A DNA stretch of 64,000 nt from Bog-756 sp963824645 (GCA_963824645.1 CAWGQC010000004.1:62001-126000); one strand, 5' to 3'; positions 1 through 8,144 are shown, numbered from the stretch's first letter. Translations and numbers: made by a program. Notes: generated by a model not told the origin, from the sequence alone.

Positions 1-1
1 C

Positions 2-1534
2 CTGCCCTTCGCCTTCGCCGTCGCCTCCCTCATCACCGGCCGGTTGGACGAGGACTGGCAGGGTGAGACCCGGCGGTGGACGTTGTTCGCCTGGGCCTTC
101 TTGAGCATGGGGATCCTGCTCGGGGCCTGGTGGTCGTACCAGGTACTGGGATGGGGCGGTTTCTGGGGATGGGATCCGGTCGAGAACGCCGCGCTTCTGC
201 CCTGGCTGGTGGGTACCGCCTACCTGCACTCGGTGATGGTGCAGCAGCGGCGGGGTCTGCTGCGGATATGGAACCTGTCATTGGTGGTGGCCGCCTTCAG
301 CCTCACCATCCTCGGTACCTTCCTCACCCGTTCCGGGGTGACCCAGTCGGTGCATTCCTTCTCCAACTCGACCATCGGTCCCTTGCTACTGGGCTTCTTC
401 GGTGTGGTGCTGGTCACCGGGGTGGGCCTCATCGCCTGGCGCGGCGATCGACTCCACTCGGCCGGCGGCATCGATTCCCCGGTCAGCCGCGAAGGTGCCT
501 TCCTGGTCAACAACCTGCTGTTCGTGGGCTTCGCTTTCATCGTCCTGTTGGGCACCGTCTTCCCCCTGTTCTATGAGGCGCTCGACCACGGCACCCAGAT
601 CGGGGTGGGTGCGCCCTACTTCAACCGGTTCTTCGTCCCGGTCGGCCTGGCCCTCCTCTTCCTGATGGCGGTGGCACCGGCCCTGCCCTGGCGCAAAACC
701 ACTGTGGAGGTGATGCGCGGCCGCCTGGCCATTCCCGCCGCCATCGGGGTGGCGGTGGTGGTGGTGTGCGTGCTGGCTGGTGTGCGGGGGGTCGAACCAC
801 TGCTGGCCTTCGGCCTCGGTGCCTTCGCGGCGGCGTCGGCCGGTCGGGCTCTCGTCCTCTCGGTGCGCGGGGCCTACCGGGGCGCCCGCACCCACGGCGC
901 CTCTCCGGCCCGGGCCGGGCTGGCCGGCTGGCGGGGGTTGGTGGGGCGGGCCAACGGCGGCATGGTGGTGCACATCGGTGTGGTGGTGGTGGCCATCGGC
1001 CTGGCCGCTGCCACCTCGTACCTGCACCGCACCGAGATCCACCTGGCCAAGGGCCAGTCGACCACCTTCGCCGGACACCGGATCACCTTCGTCGACACCC
1101 GTACGGTGTCCTCCCCCTCGCGGTCGGCCTACCAGGCCGTTCTCCGGGTCGACCACGGTCTGTTCACCCCGGCCGTCAGCCAGTTCGGGGCGGGAACGGC
1201 AACCGTGGGCACACCGGCCATCGACTCGAGCTGGCGGGACGATCTCTACCTCACCATCGACTCGATCCCGGCCCGCGGAGGGGTGTGGAGCTTCGGTGCC
1301 GTCGAGCAACCCCTGGTCATGTGGCTGTGGGTCGGGGCCGGCCTCATCGGGCTGGGTTCGGTACTGTCGGCCATCCCCGGCCGCCGGCGTCGGCCCACCG
1401 ATCCGGTGTCCACCCCCGTGGTCCGGGCCACCACGCCCCGGTCGCCCGAGGACGGCGGACCGGCGGGGGACCCGGCCCCACCGTCAGGGCCGGAGCCCCG
1501 TCGGCTCCCGGTCACCGCCGGGGAGCCCGGATGA
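2..1534 (+). CDS. ccmF: Cytochrome c maturation protein CcmF/CcsA-type haem lyase subunit, 5' end missing
   Basis: Multi-pass membrane protein that presents haem for attachment to apocytochrome c on the outer face of the membrane. The frame is open from base 2, so the start lies left of the window and the TTG at 44 is internal. The haem-handling WWD-type signature of the family is visible (WGGFWGWDPVENAALLPWL, about residue 50 of the visible part). It is followed by hydrophobic segments and a periplasmic-type domain before a last membrane span and a Pro/Arg-rich tail. The stop overlaps the next gene (ATGA), so it is translationally coupled to the thioredoxin-like gene. CcmF belongs to System I cytochrome c biogenesis, less usual in Actinobacteria than the ResBC system. 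Family assignment is firm. Confidence 0.9.
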   Translation: MPFAFAVASLITGRLDEDWQGETRRWTLFAWAFLSMGILLGAWWSYQVLGWGGFWGWDPVENAALLPWLVGTAYLHSVMVQQRRGLLRIWNLSLVVAAFSLTILGTFLTRSGVTQSVHSFSNSTIGPLLLGFFGVVLVTGVGLIAWRGDRLHSAGGIDSPVSREGAFLVNNLLFVGFAFIVLLGTVFPLFYEALDHGTQIGVGAPYFNRFFVPVGLALLFLMAVAPALPWRKTTVEVMRGRLAIPAAIGVAVVVVCVLAGVRGVEPLLAFGLGAFAAASAGRALVLSVRGAYRGARTHGASPARAGLAGWRGLVGRANGGMVVHIGVVVVAIGLAAATSYLHRTEIHLAKGQSTTFAGHRITFVDTRTVSSPSRSAYQAVLRVDHGLFTPAVSQFGAGTATVGTPAIDSSWRDDLYLTIDSIPARGGVWSFGAVEQPLVMWLWVGAGLIGLGSVLSAIPGRRRRPTDPVSTPVVRATTPRSPEDGGPAGDPAPPSGPEPRRLPVTAGEPG

Positions 1535-2160
1535 CCATCGAGACGTCGTCCGCCCGACAGTCGCCTGAGCGGTCGGAAACCGACGGGCGGCCCCCATCGG
1601 TCGACCACCCGCCCCCCATCGGCAGCCATACCGCTCGCTGGGTGGCCATCGGCGTGCTGGTGGTGGCGGCCGGACTGATCGCCGTGCTGGCCACCCGACC
1701 ACCGGCGGCGGTGGACGAGGTGCAGAATCCGGTGGTGGGCCGCCTGGCCCCGCTCATAACCGGAGCCACCCTGAACGGAGCCCGTTACACATTGCCCCGC
1801 CGGCCCGGGCGGTTCATGGTGGTGAGCTTCTTCGCCAGCTGGTGCACCCAGTGCCAGAGCGAGGGGCCGGAGCTGGTCAAGTTCGCCTTCGACCACCAGA
1901 GCCGGGGCGATGCCGGCCTGCTCAGCGTGGTGTTCAGTGACAGCGTGAGCGATGCCCGGGCGTCCCAGTCCCAACTGGGTGCCACCTGGCCGACCATGGC
2001 CGACAACGGCGGGGCCATCGCGCTGGCCTACGGGGTGCGCGAGCTCCCCTCGACGTTCGTGATCGCTCCCGACGGCCGGGTGGCGGCCTACATCATCGCC
2101 CCGGTGACGGCGGCCGATCTGGATCAGGTCATCGCCCGGGCCCGGGCCGATCACGCGTGA
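1531..2160 (+). CDS. TlpA/ResA/CcmG-like membrane-anchored thiol-disulfide oxidoreductase
   Basis: Thioredoxin-fold protein of 209 residues, probably reducing the haem-binding cysteines of apocytochrome c outside the cell. An N-terminal cytoplasmic tail of about 35 residues precedes one membrane anchor (about residues 36-58). The redox domain carries FFASWCTQC (a WCxxC active site) and a cis-proline region ELPSTFVI. The ATG start at 1531 overlaps the ccmF stop, and its own stop overlaps the start of the CcmH-like gene. Such tight packing supports one ccm operon. AhpC/TSA-type redoxins share the fold, but the membrane anchor and the neighbours favour the CcmG/ResA role. Confidence 0.88.
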   Translation: MTIETSSARQSPERSETDGRPPSVDHPPPIGSHTARWVAIGVLVVAAGLIAVLATRPPAAVDEVQNPVVGRLAPLITGATLNGARYTLPRRPGRFMVVSFFASWCTQCQSEGPELVKFAFDHQSRGDAGLLSVVFSDSVSDARASQSQLGATWPTMADNGGAIALAYGVRELPSTFVIAPDGRVAAYIIAPVTAADLDQVIARARADHA

Positions 2161-3447
2161 CGGCCGTGCCGGAGCCTCGGCGGTCGAGGGCTTTTCCCCT
2201 GTGGACCGCCTTCGGTTTGGTCCTGGTCGCGGCCCTCATCTTCGGCAGCGGGGTCCTGTCCGGTTCGGCACCGACCCCGCAGCAGCGGGCCTCGGCCATC
2301 GAATCGGATCTCCGTTGCCCGTCCTGCGAGGACTTGTCGGTGGCGCAGTCGAGCGCGCCGACGGCGGTGACGGTGCGGGCCACCGTGACCCGGATGGTGG
2401 CCGCCGGCCAGACCGACCAGCAGATCGAGAGTTACCTGGTCTCCCGGTACGGCGGTTCGATCGTGCTCGACCCGCCCGACCACGGCGTCACCCTCCTGGT
2501 CTGGCTCCTCCCCGTGCTGGGCGGGCTGGCGGCGGTGGTCGGATTGACCGTGGTCATGGTCCGTCGACGGACGGTGGGCCCGGATCCCGAGGTGGCCGTC
2601 AACCGAACCCCGATGGACGGCCAGACGGCGGCCGACCGCCGACGGTTTCTCGACCGGTCGCTGGCCGACGCCGACGCCGAATACCTGGCCGGCGATCTCT
2701 CCGACAAGGATTATCTGGCCTTGCGCCGGCGCGACATGGCCCGTCTGGCCGCCCTCGACGTTGTGGCCGCACCGACCGTTGACCCCCTCCCCTCGGGTGG
2801 GGGAGTGGCGGTGGTCGATCCCCCCGTGGCCACGGGGGTCAGCTCGACGGAGCGGTCCGACTCCCGGGTCGAGCGGGGCCAGTCACGATCCGGCGGCGGC
2901 CGTCGCCGCTGGCTCCTGGGCGGCGCCGTCACCGCCTTCGGGGCCGCCCTCATACTGGCCGTCTCCCTCTTCGCCACCAACCGTCTGCCCGGACAGACCG
3001 CCACCGGCGGTATCAACCTCAACCAGTCCCAGCAGGTGGAGGAGACGCTGACCCAGGCGGCCACCTCCCAGAACGAGGGGAAGCTGGACCAGGCCGCCCA
3101 GTTGTACCAGTCGGTCCTCACGCCCAGCCCGACAACGAGGTGGCCCTGGCCCAACTGGGGTGGCTCGAGTTCGAAACCGGGCAACAGAGCGACGACCGCA
3201 GCGTCATCGACAACGGGTTGGCCAAACTGGACCGGGCCGTACGTTGAGCCCCGGCGACTACGCCGTACGCCTCTACCTGGGTACCGTCCAACTCCAGTAC
3301 GACGACAATGCCGCCGGCGCCGTGGCCCAGTACCGCCACTTCCTGGCCGACGGACCCCCGGCCACACTCGTGCACCAAGCGGCGCCCGAGATCCGCAACG
3401 CCTTCCAACAGGCGGGCCTGGCTGTCCCCGCCTCGGTGGCTGGCTGA
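2157..3447 (+). CDS. CcmH-CcmI fusion protein (cytochrome c biogenesis), reading frame broken by two apparent -1 shifts
   Basis: The N-terminal part (about residues 1-140) is a CcmH/NrfF-type thiol reductase: a membrane anchor, then LRCPSCEDLSVAQS with the RCPxC motif, then a second membrane span. A CcmI-like segment follows (FLDRSLADADAEYLAGDLSDKDY, shortened here to its core), another membrane span at about 255-280, and a TPR-like tail. The tail is in three frames. Coding continues near 3120 in a second frame (QPDNEVALAQLGWLEFETGQ) and near 3243 in a third (SPGDYAVRLYLGTVQLQYDD), ending at 3447. Both shifts fall where one more C or T would restore the frame, so they look like sequence errors rather than decay. 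GTG start at 2157 overlaps the upstream stop. Confidence 0.75.
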
Positions 3448-3470
3448 TGGTCGGCATTCCTGCCGGCTGG

Positions 3471-3476
3471 TACTGT
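3471..3476 (+). promoter_or_regulatory. Extended -10 promoter of the DAHP synthase attenuator transcript
   Basis: TGGTACTGT gives a TG-N-TACTGT extended -10 element. The box ends six bases before the ATG of the leader peptide, so transcription should begin at or next to that ATG and make a leaderless message. The same spacing recurs before many other operon heads in this window. No clear -35 element is visible. Confidence 0.55.
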
Positions 3477-3482
3477 GTCACC

Positions 3483-3548
3483 ATGCGTTCCTATTGGTGG
3501 TTTGACGAGCCGGCCCTGGGTGGCCTTCGGAGCGTAACCACGCACTGA
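3483..3548 (+). CDS. Aromatic amino acid attenuator leader peptide
   Basis: A 21-codon ORF beginning MRSYWWFDEPALGG and ending in TGA at 3546. Its codons 4-7 read Tyr-Trp-Trp-Phe, all three aromatic amino acids in a row. This is the classic layout of a ribosome-stalling leader before aromatic biosynthesis genes: it lies 112 bases upstream of a DAHP synthase gene, with a hairpin-plus-T-run terminator in between. It also ends the frame of the N-terminal part of the CcmH-CcmI gene, but its own -10 box and aromatic codons argue that it is a separate translated unit. Function is inferred from layout. Confidence 0.75.
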   Translation: MRSYWWFDEPALGGLRSVTTH

Positions 3549-3570
3549 GCGCGCATTTCAGGACCGGCTC
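3507..3570 (+). promoter_or_regulatory. Pause/alternative stem of the DAHP synthase attenuator
   Basis: Bases 3507-3518 (GAGCCGGCCCTG) can pair with 3559-3570 (CAGGACCGGCTC) through 11 of 12 positions. The left arm lies inside the leader peptide just after the Tyr-Trp-Trp-Phe codons, so a stalled or moving ribosome would decide whether it forms. Exact competition with the terminator stem cannot be worked out by eye. Confidence 0.45.
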
Positions 3571-3571
3571 C

Positions 3572-3600
3572 AGGCAGAGGCTTCAGGCCTCTGCCTTTTT
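3572..3600 (+). terminator. Intrinsic terminator of the attenuator
   Basis: A perfect 10-bp stem (AGGCAGAGGC, 3572-3581, with GCCTCTGCCT, 3587-3596) has a 5-nt loop and runs into TTTTT at 3596-3600 followed by GTTT. It lies 24 bases after the leader peptide stop and 61 bases before the DAHP synthase start, as expected for an attenuator rather than an end-of-operon terminator. Confidence 0.85.
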
Positions 3601-3660
3601 GTTTGCCACGACGTGGCGGGCCGGTCGTCTTCGGGACCTGGCCCCCAGGAAGGAATCCCG

Positions 3661-4728
3661 ATGATCATCCCCGACGAGTTGACCGCCGACTGGCGCATGG
3701 GCGAGGCGCACCTGCTGGACTCGCCGGCCCGGCTGGCCGACGCGCTGCCCCTCTCCCCGGCCCACCGCGACACCGTGCTGGGCGGGCGCCGGAGGGCGGC
3801 CGCGATCATGCGGGCCGAGGACGACCGCTTGCTGGTGGTGGTCGGACCGTGCTCGATCCACGACCGGGCGGCCGCCCTCACCTATGCCGAGCGGTTGGCC
3901 GGCGTGGCCGATCGGTCTGGCCGACCAACTGGTGGTGGTCATGCGCGTCTACTTCGAGAAGCCACGGACATCGGTCGGTTGGAAGGGCCTGGTCGCCGAT
4001 CCGGGGATGGACGACAGCTTCCGGGTGGGCGACGGCTCCTGGCGACGCGGGCCCTCCTGATCGAGATCCTCGCCCTCGGCCTACCGCTGGGCTGCGAGTT
4101 CGTCGATCCGATGACGGCCCACTACTTGGCCGACGCGGTGAGCTGGGGATGTATCGGGGCCCGTACCGCCGAAAGCCAGGTCCACCGGCAGCTGGCCAGC
4201 GGCCTGGCCCTACCCATCGGCTTCAAGAACTCGACCGCCGGCGACGTCCAGGTGGCGGTGGACGCGGTGGTGGCCTCGGCCCGACCCCAGGTTCTGGTGG
4301 GCATCGACCCCGACGGCCGTGCCGCCGCCGCCGTGTCCGAGGGGAACCCCGACGCCCATGTCGTGCTGCGGGGCAGCGCGGCCGGGACCAACGCCGACCG
4401 GGCCGGGGTGGCCGACGCCGTCAGGCGTCTCCGGGAGGCCGGGCTCGCTCCCCAGCTGATGGTCGACGCCAGCCACGGCAACAGTGGGCGCGACCATCGC
4501 CTCCAACCCCGGGTGGCGGCCGACATCGGCGACCGGGTGGCCCACGGCGAGCCGGGCCTCGTCGGCGTCATGCTCGAGAGCTTCCTACGGGCCGGACGCC
4601 AGGAGCCCTGTGCGTCCGATCCTTCCCGATTGATCTTCGGTCAGAGCGTCACCGACGCCTGCATGGGGTGGAGCACGACCGTCACCGTCCTCGAGGGGCT
4701 GGCCCGATCGGTCGACCAGCGGCGCTGA
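3661..4728 (+). CDS. aroF: 3-deoxy-7-phosphoheptulonate (DAHP) synthase, class I AroF/G/H type, with an internal out-of-frame segment
   Basis: Catalyses condensation of phosphoenolpyruvate and erythrose 4-phosphate, the first step of the shikimate pathway. Family blocks seen in frame: VVGPCSIHD, LGCEFVDPMTAHYLADAVSW, RTAESQVHRQLASGL, MVDASHGNSG and GVMLESFL. From about 3917 to 4036 the homologous protein lies in the next frame: LADQLVVVMRVYFEKPRTSV, then GWKGLVADPGMDDSFRVGDG. The nominal frame there reads Gly/Arg-rich nonsense. The missing block holds the KPRTSVGWKG substrate-binding motif, so as written the enzyme would be inactive. A one-base insertion near 3916 and a one-base loss near 4036 explain this; both are likely sequence errors. 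ATG at 3661 has the upstream AAGGAATCCCG as a ribosome site. Confidence 0.85.
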   Translation: MIIPDELTADWRMGEAHLLDSPARLADALPLSPAHRDTVLGGRRRAAAIMRAEDDRLLVVVGPCSIHDRAAALTYAERLAGVADRSGRPTGGGHARLLREATDIGRLEGPGRRSGDGRQLPGGRRLLATRALLIEILALGLPLGCEFVDPMTAHYLADAVSWGCIGARTAESQVHRQLASGLALPIGFKNSTAGDVQVAVDAVVASARPQVLVGIDPDGRAAAAVSEGNPDAHVVLRGSAAGTNADRAGVADAVRRLREAGLAPQLMVDASHGNSGRDHRLQPRVAADIGDRVAHGEPGLVGVMLESFLRAGRQEPCASDPSRLIFGQSVTDACMGWSTTVTVLEGLARSVDQRR

Positions 4729-4812
4729 CCCGATCAGGACGCCGGCTCCCCGCCCTCGATCCGATGCCCACGGCGGTCATCTGCCCCATGCAATCATTGT
4801 CGGGGGAGCTCC

Positions 4813-5180
4813 ATGAGCGACACCGTCGACAATCTGATCCTCGACCTACTCGAGTGGCTGGGCACCGCCCGCGCCCCTACGCCGAGGTCCTCGATGCTTG
4901 GCGCACGTCGTGCCCGCGTCTCCCGGTGTGGGAAGAGGCCAATGCCCGGGGGTATGTCGAGCGCCAACACGCCCCCGGGGTGGGCTCGTCCATTGCGGTG
5001 TCAGAGATCGGCACCGAGTACCTGCGGGCCAGCCGCCGACATGACGGACACGACTTAACGACGTGGCGGGAACTGATCCTGGATCACCGTGTCGTCGTGG
5101 CGAGTGGTCCGGGGCTGAAGGTGGTTCGGGCTGAAGGTGGTCCGGGCGAAGGGGTCCGGGCTGAAGGTGGTCCGGGCTGA
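4813..5180 (+). pseudogene. Small conserved hypothetical protein, frameshifted
   Basis: Begins MSDTVDNLILDLLEWLG at ATG 4813, 9 bases after a GGGGGAG ribosome site. Near 4870 the protein-like reading moves to another frame: RPYAEVLDAWRTSCPRLPVW, then EEANARGYVERQHAPGVG and EIGTEYLRASRR. Together this resembles a small family of about 75 residues that I know only as hypothetical proteins; I do not know its function. One extra base in the GC-rich run at 4865-4877 would restore a single frame. The second frame then runs through short tandem repeats and stops at 5180, so the natural C-terminus is unclear. The gene may be intact in reality. Confidence 0.5.
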
Positions 5181-5186
5181 AGTAAC
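5109..5186 (+). repeat. Short tandem repeat, about 16-bp unit CGGGCTGAAGGTGGTC, about five copies
   Basis: Near-identical units of CGGGCTGAAGGTGGTC follow one another, with small differences (one copy is shortened, the last diverges). They lie at the end of, or just after, the frameshifted small gene. In one frame they add Gly/Val/Arg/Ala/Glu-rich residues. Slippage of this array could explain the unclear gene end. Confidence 0.7.
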
Positions 5187-5231
5187 CCGGATTCCACTGA
5201 TCGGTGGTTCGTGCGGCGTCGTCGCTCAGCC

Positions 5232-6362
5232 TCACGGACGATCGAACCACCGCCGGATCCGATCCGATCCGAAGGCGGTCTTGGATGCGGCCAGCTCACG
5301 GGAAGGACCGCTCATGGCGCCCACCGGTGCGGCCCCGCTGAGGAAGGTGACCTCGACGGTGGCCACCATGCCCTCACCAAACTCGAGATAGCACTTCCCC
5401 TTGCCGTCGTAGGCTCCTGCTGCGGACCCGGCGCCTACCTGAGCGATGATCTGATCGGCCACCACCGTCGCCTGCCCTTCGGCGAACACGCCGGCTTTGG
5501 GTGTTCCGACGCTGGTCACGTCGCCGACGGCGTACACGTCCGAAAACCCGGTCTTCAGCGTCGATGGGTCTACGGGGATCCAGCCGTCCACGGCCAACGG
5601 CGACTCCAGAACCACCGCCGGTGCCCTGTGCACGGGCACACCGAGGAACAGATCGAATGACATTTCGGCTCCGTCACTGAGGAGGGCCACCTTCCTCTCC
5701 CTGTCGAGCCCGGTGATCAGCCGCTCCGGATGCCAGTCGATCCCGCGCTCCTCGAAGGCGGCCAGCAGTGCCGTGGAGGCGTCGGGGGACGGCGGAATGG
5801 GAGCGCCCAACGGCATGACCAGCGCGATGGTGGATGCGGCCCGGCAACCCTTGGCCGTCAAGAACTCGTGCATGAGGAGTGCCGTCTCGCTGGGGGCCGG
5901 GGGACACTTGAACGGAGCCGAGGTCACGCCGACGATCACGTTGCCACCCTCGAACGAGTCGAGGACGTCCCGAAGGGCGAAGGCCCCGGGCACCGTGTAG
6001 AACTCGTGCCCGACTTCGAGCAACCCGGGTGTGGCCGAGGGGTCGAGGTCGGCCCCGAGCGCTACGACCAGGATGTCGGCGTCGAAGGAACCGGCGTCGG
6101 TGACCACCGACTTCTCCTCGGGATTGATCGACCGGATCGTCGTCTGGGTGAACCGAATCCCCGGTTTTTCGATCGAGCTGTAGGGATGAAAGACACTTTC
6201 CGCCGTTGCCTTTCCGAACATGACGTCCAACTTGGAGAAGCCGAAGACGAAACCGGCGTTCTTGTCGATGAGGTCGATTTCGATTTCGCTGTCGAGCTCC
6301 TCGGCCAACCGGGTTGCCAGTTCGAGTCCGCCGAAGCCGGCGCCGAGTATGACGATGTGCAT
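5232..6362 (-). CDS. FAD/NAD(P)-dependent oxidoreductase, sulfide:quinone reductase / NDH-2-like
   Basis: A 376-residue flavoprotein of the disulfide-reductase superfamily. The N-terminal dinucleotide site is ILGAGFGGLELA (residues 5-16), a second motif around NVIVGVTSAPFKCPP includes Cys153, and the C-terminal FAD motif is DVYAVGDVTSVGTPKAGVFAEGQ (its core). The APFKCPPAPSE segment is typical of sulfide:quinone reductase and flavocytochrome c sulfide dehydrogenase relatives, where such a cysteine is redox-active. Only one other cysteine region is clear, so true sulfide oxidation is uncertain; a type II NADH dehydrogenase-like role is possible. The ATG follows a TAGTCT box by six bases, and the gene is divergent from the ABM-domain gene. 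Confidence 0.8.
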   Translation of the reverse strand: MHIVILGAGFGGLELATRLAEELDSEIEIDLIDKNAGFVFGFSKLDVMFGKATAESVFHPYSSIEKPGIRFTQTTIRSINPEEKSVVTDAGSFDADILVVALGADLDPSATPGLLEVGHEFYTVPGAFALRDVLDSFEGGNVIVGVTSAPFKCPPAPSETALLMHEFLTAKGCRAASTIALVMPLGAPIPPSPDASTALLAAFEERGIDWHPERLITGLDRERKVALLSDGAEMSFDLFLGVPVHRAPAVVLESPLAVDGWIPVDPSTLKTGFSDVYAVGDVTSVGTPKAGVFAEGQATVVADQIIAQVGAGSAAGAYDGKGKCYLEFGEGMVATVEVTFLSGAAPVGAMSGPSRELAASKTAFGSDRIRRWFDRP

Positions 6363-6459
6363 GGGGGGAGACTACGACGTCACCGACTGGCCGCGCTGGG
6401 CCGTTGCCACCCGCAGGGTGGCAACGGGACGATCGACGGAGCCGGGTAGTCTCGCACCA
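6363..6459. promoter_or_regulatory. Divergent leaderless-type promoters for the flavoprotein and the ABM-domain gene
   Basis: On the minus strand TAGTCT (complement of 6369-6374) ends six bases before the flavoprotein ATG. On the plus strand TAGTCT at 6447-6452 ends seven bases before the ABM-gene ATG at 6460. Neither start has a purine-rich ribosome site, which fits leaderless transcripts. The repeat GGCCGTTGCCACCC/GGGTGGCAACGG at about 6400-6427 is an inverted repeat that could be an operator. Confidence 0.5.
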
Positions 6460-6759
6460 ATGATCCTTGAGCACGTTGTCCTCGACATCGACCCCGGTGA
6501 GCGGGAGAGGTACGAAGCGGCCTTCGCCGAAGCCCGCCCTCTCATCGCCGCTTCCGCCGGGTGTCGCTCGGTCCGGCTCGAACGCTGCTTGGAGACACCC
6601 GGCCGCTACCTGCTGCTCGTGGAGTGGGAGCGACTGGAGGATCACACCGAGGGGTTCCGGGGTTCGGAATCGTTCGGGGAGTGGCGCCGGTTGCTCCACC
6701 ACTTCTACGACCCCCCGCCGGTGGTCGAACACTTCGAGACGGTGGTCCGCACCGGCTAG
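6460..6759 (+). CDS. Antibiotic biosynthesis monooxygenase (ABM)-domain protein
   Basis: A 99-residue single-domain protein with the ferredoxin-like ABM pattern: MILEHVVLDIDPG, then an acidic helix, then CRSVRLERCLETPGRYLLLV, WERLEDH and FRGSESFGEW. ABM proteins are small dimeric enzymes or haem/quinone-binding proteins, and substrate cannot be told from sequence. The ATG was chosen because a TAGTCT box lies seven bases upstream. Divergent from the flavoprotein, with which it may share control. Confidence 0.8.
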   Translation: MILEHVVLDIDPGERERYEAAFAEARPLIAASAGCRSVRLERCLETPGRYLLLVEWERLEDHTEGFRGSESFGEWRRLLHHFYDPPPVVEHFETVVRTG

Positions 6760-6808
6760 CCGTCTCCCGGAGAGCGTAGGGAACGGCGCCACGGCGGCGG
6801 GCTCCCGG

Positions 6809-7690
6809 CTAGCGGATGAGGACGGCCAGCACCAGTCCCACGGGCAGGAAGATCCAACTCCAGCGCACGGCCACCATGACCACGCCCGACCGGTAGCCGT
6901 AGAGCACAGCCTGCTGGGGTGGGTTGAAGGCGGGCGGACCGAATGCCGACAGGACGGCGATGACCGCCACCGCCGTCGACGAGGTCACCACGGCGATGAC
7001 CGCCAGGTAGACGATGCGCACCGCGGTCAGGAGGGCCCACCGCTGGTACTCGGACGCCGTCCGCTCCACCGAGGCGTTGTGGGGATGGAGCACCGAGCCG
7101 GTGTAGAGGGCGGCGCCGACGAAGGCCAGCAGCGGTCCGGCCACCCGCAGGATCCATTCCGAGCCCTGGGGGGCCGGTCCCACCAGGTGAAGGGAGAGTC
7201 CGAGGATCACGGCCAGGAGCATCGACTGGTCGGTCCAGGTGGTGGACCGCCGTTGGGGGATGGGGGCGTCACGCCGCATGAGGTGGATGCACAGGGCGTT
7301 GGGGGCGGCGTAGACGGCGTTGGCCAGGGCCGAGATCATGCTGCCGGTCGGGCCGATCAGGGCCCCGGCGATGGGCAGCACCCAGAAGGTCCCGTTGGGG
7401 AAGGCCGCCCACCCCTCCAGTTCAGCCAGTCCGCTGCTGCGCTCCCCCCGTACCAGATGGGCGACACCCAACAGCAGAGCACCGACGGCGGCCAGCACGA
7501 TGGGAGCGATGATCTGGCGGGCTCCGGTCAACCGCCAGGCGGAAAACAATCCGACCAGGGCGGCGGTGGCCACCAGTTGGATACGGAGATAGACCGGCCA
7601 GCCCCGGCGGAACCCGGGGCCGGCCCGATGGGCGCCCAACCCCATGAGCCCGCCCAACAGGTAGGCACCGAAAGTGATGACCAGAGTCAT
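6809..7690 (-). CDS. Multi-pass membrane protein, possible auxin efflux carrier (AEC)-like permease
   Basis: A 293-residue protein with about nine or ten hydrophobic segments and no long soluble domain. The central stretch FPNGTFWVLPIAGALIGPTG resembles the mid-protein motif of AEC-type permeases, and the total length fits that family (about 300). Substrate unknown. It lies convergent to the ABM gene and upstream of DUF3052 in the same orientation, with 43 bases between them. Confidence 0.55.
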   Translation of the reverse strand: MTLVITFGAYLLGGLMGLGAHRAGPGFRRGWPVYLRIQLVATAALVGLFSAWRLTGARQIIAPIVLAAVGALLLGVAHLVRGERSSGLAELEGWAAFPNGTFWVLPIAGALIGPTGSMISALANAVYAAPNALCIHLMRRDAPIPQRRSTTWTDQSMLLAVILGLSLHLVGPAPQGSEWILRVAGPLLAFVGAALYTGSVLHPHNASVERTASEYQRWALLTAVRIVYLAVIAVVTSSTAVAVIAVLSAFGPPAFNPPQQAVLYGYRSGVVMVAVRWSWIFLPVGLVLAVLIR

Positions 7691-7733
7691 TCCGGTCCCC
7701 TCCTCGGCTCCGTCGAGACGTGCGGCGAGGAGG

Positions 7734-8144
7734 TCAAGGCCGAACCGGGGCGCGGTTCTGGCGTCGCCACACCAGGCGCAGGCCCGTCCATGTCCCGTCG
7801 ATGGCGCACACCTTGTTGTCGACCAGGCCGAGGGGGAGGGCCTCGTGGCGGACGGCGTGGTCGGTGAGGTCGGTGGCCATCCCCGAGGTCCGCTTGGGCC
7901 AGGCGATCCACAGACCCCCGGCCGGAAACACCATCCGACCGAGGGAACCGATCCGTCGGGTCAACTGGGCCCGGCGCACGAAGAAAGCCACCACCACATC
8001 GGCCCGCCCCCGCGCCTGGCGCTTGACCACCACGCCGGCCGGCAGATCGACAAGGAGGCCTTCCGGTGCGCCGACCAGGGCGATGGTGTCACCCTCTCCG
8101 ATCCCGAGCTTGGTCGTCAGGGCTGTCCCACCGTTGCCGGCCAC
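7734..8144 (-). CDS. DUF3052 family protein
   Basis: A 136-residue soluble protein matching the actinobacterial DUF3052 family: KLGIGEGDTIALVGAPEG near the N-terminus, VVVAFFVRRAQL in the middle, and GGLWIAWPKRTSG followed by a DNKVCAIDGTWTGLRLVWR end. In other Actinobacteria members often sit near PDH E1 or peroxiredoxin genes; here the neighbours are a permease and an oxidoreductase. Biochemical role unknown. GTG start. Confidence 0.82.
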   Translation of the reverse strand: MAGNGGTALTTKLGIGEGDTIALVGAPEGLLVDLPAGVVVKRQARGRADVVVAFFVRRAQLTRRIGSLGRMVFPAGGLWIAWPKRTSGMATDLTDHAVRHEALPLGLVDNKVCAIDGTWTGLRLVWRRQNRAPVRP

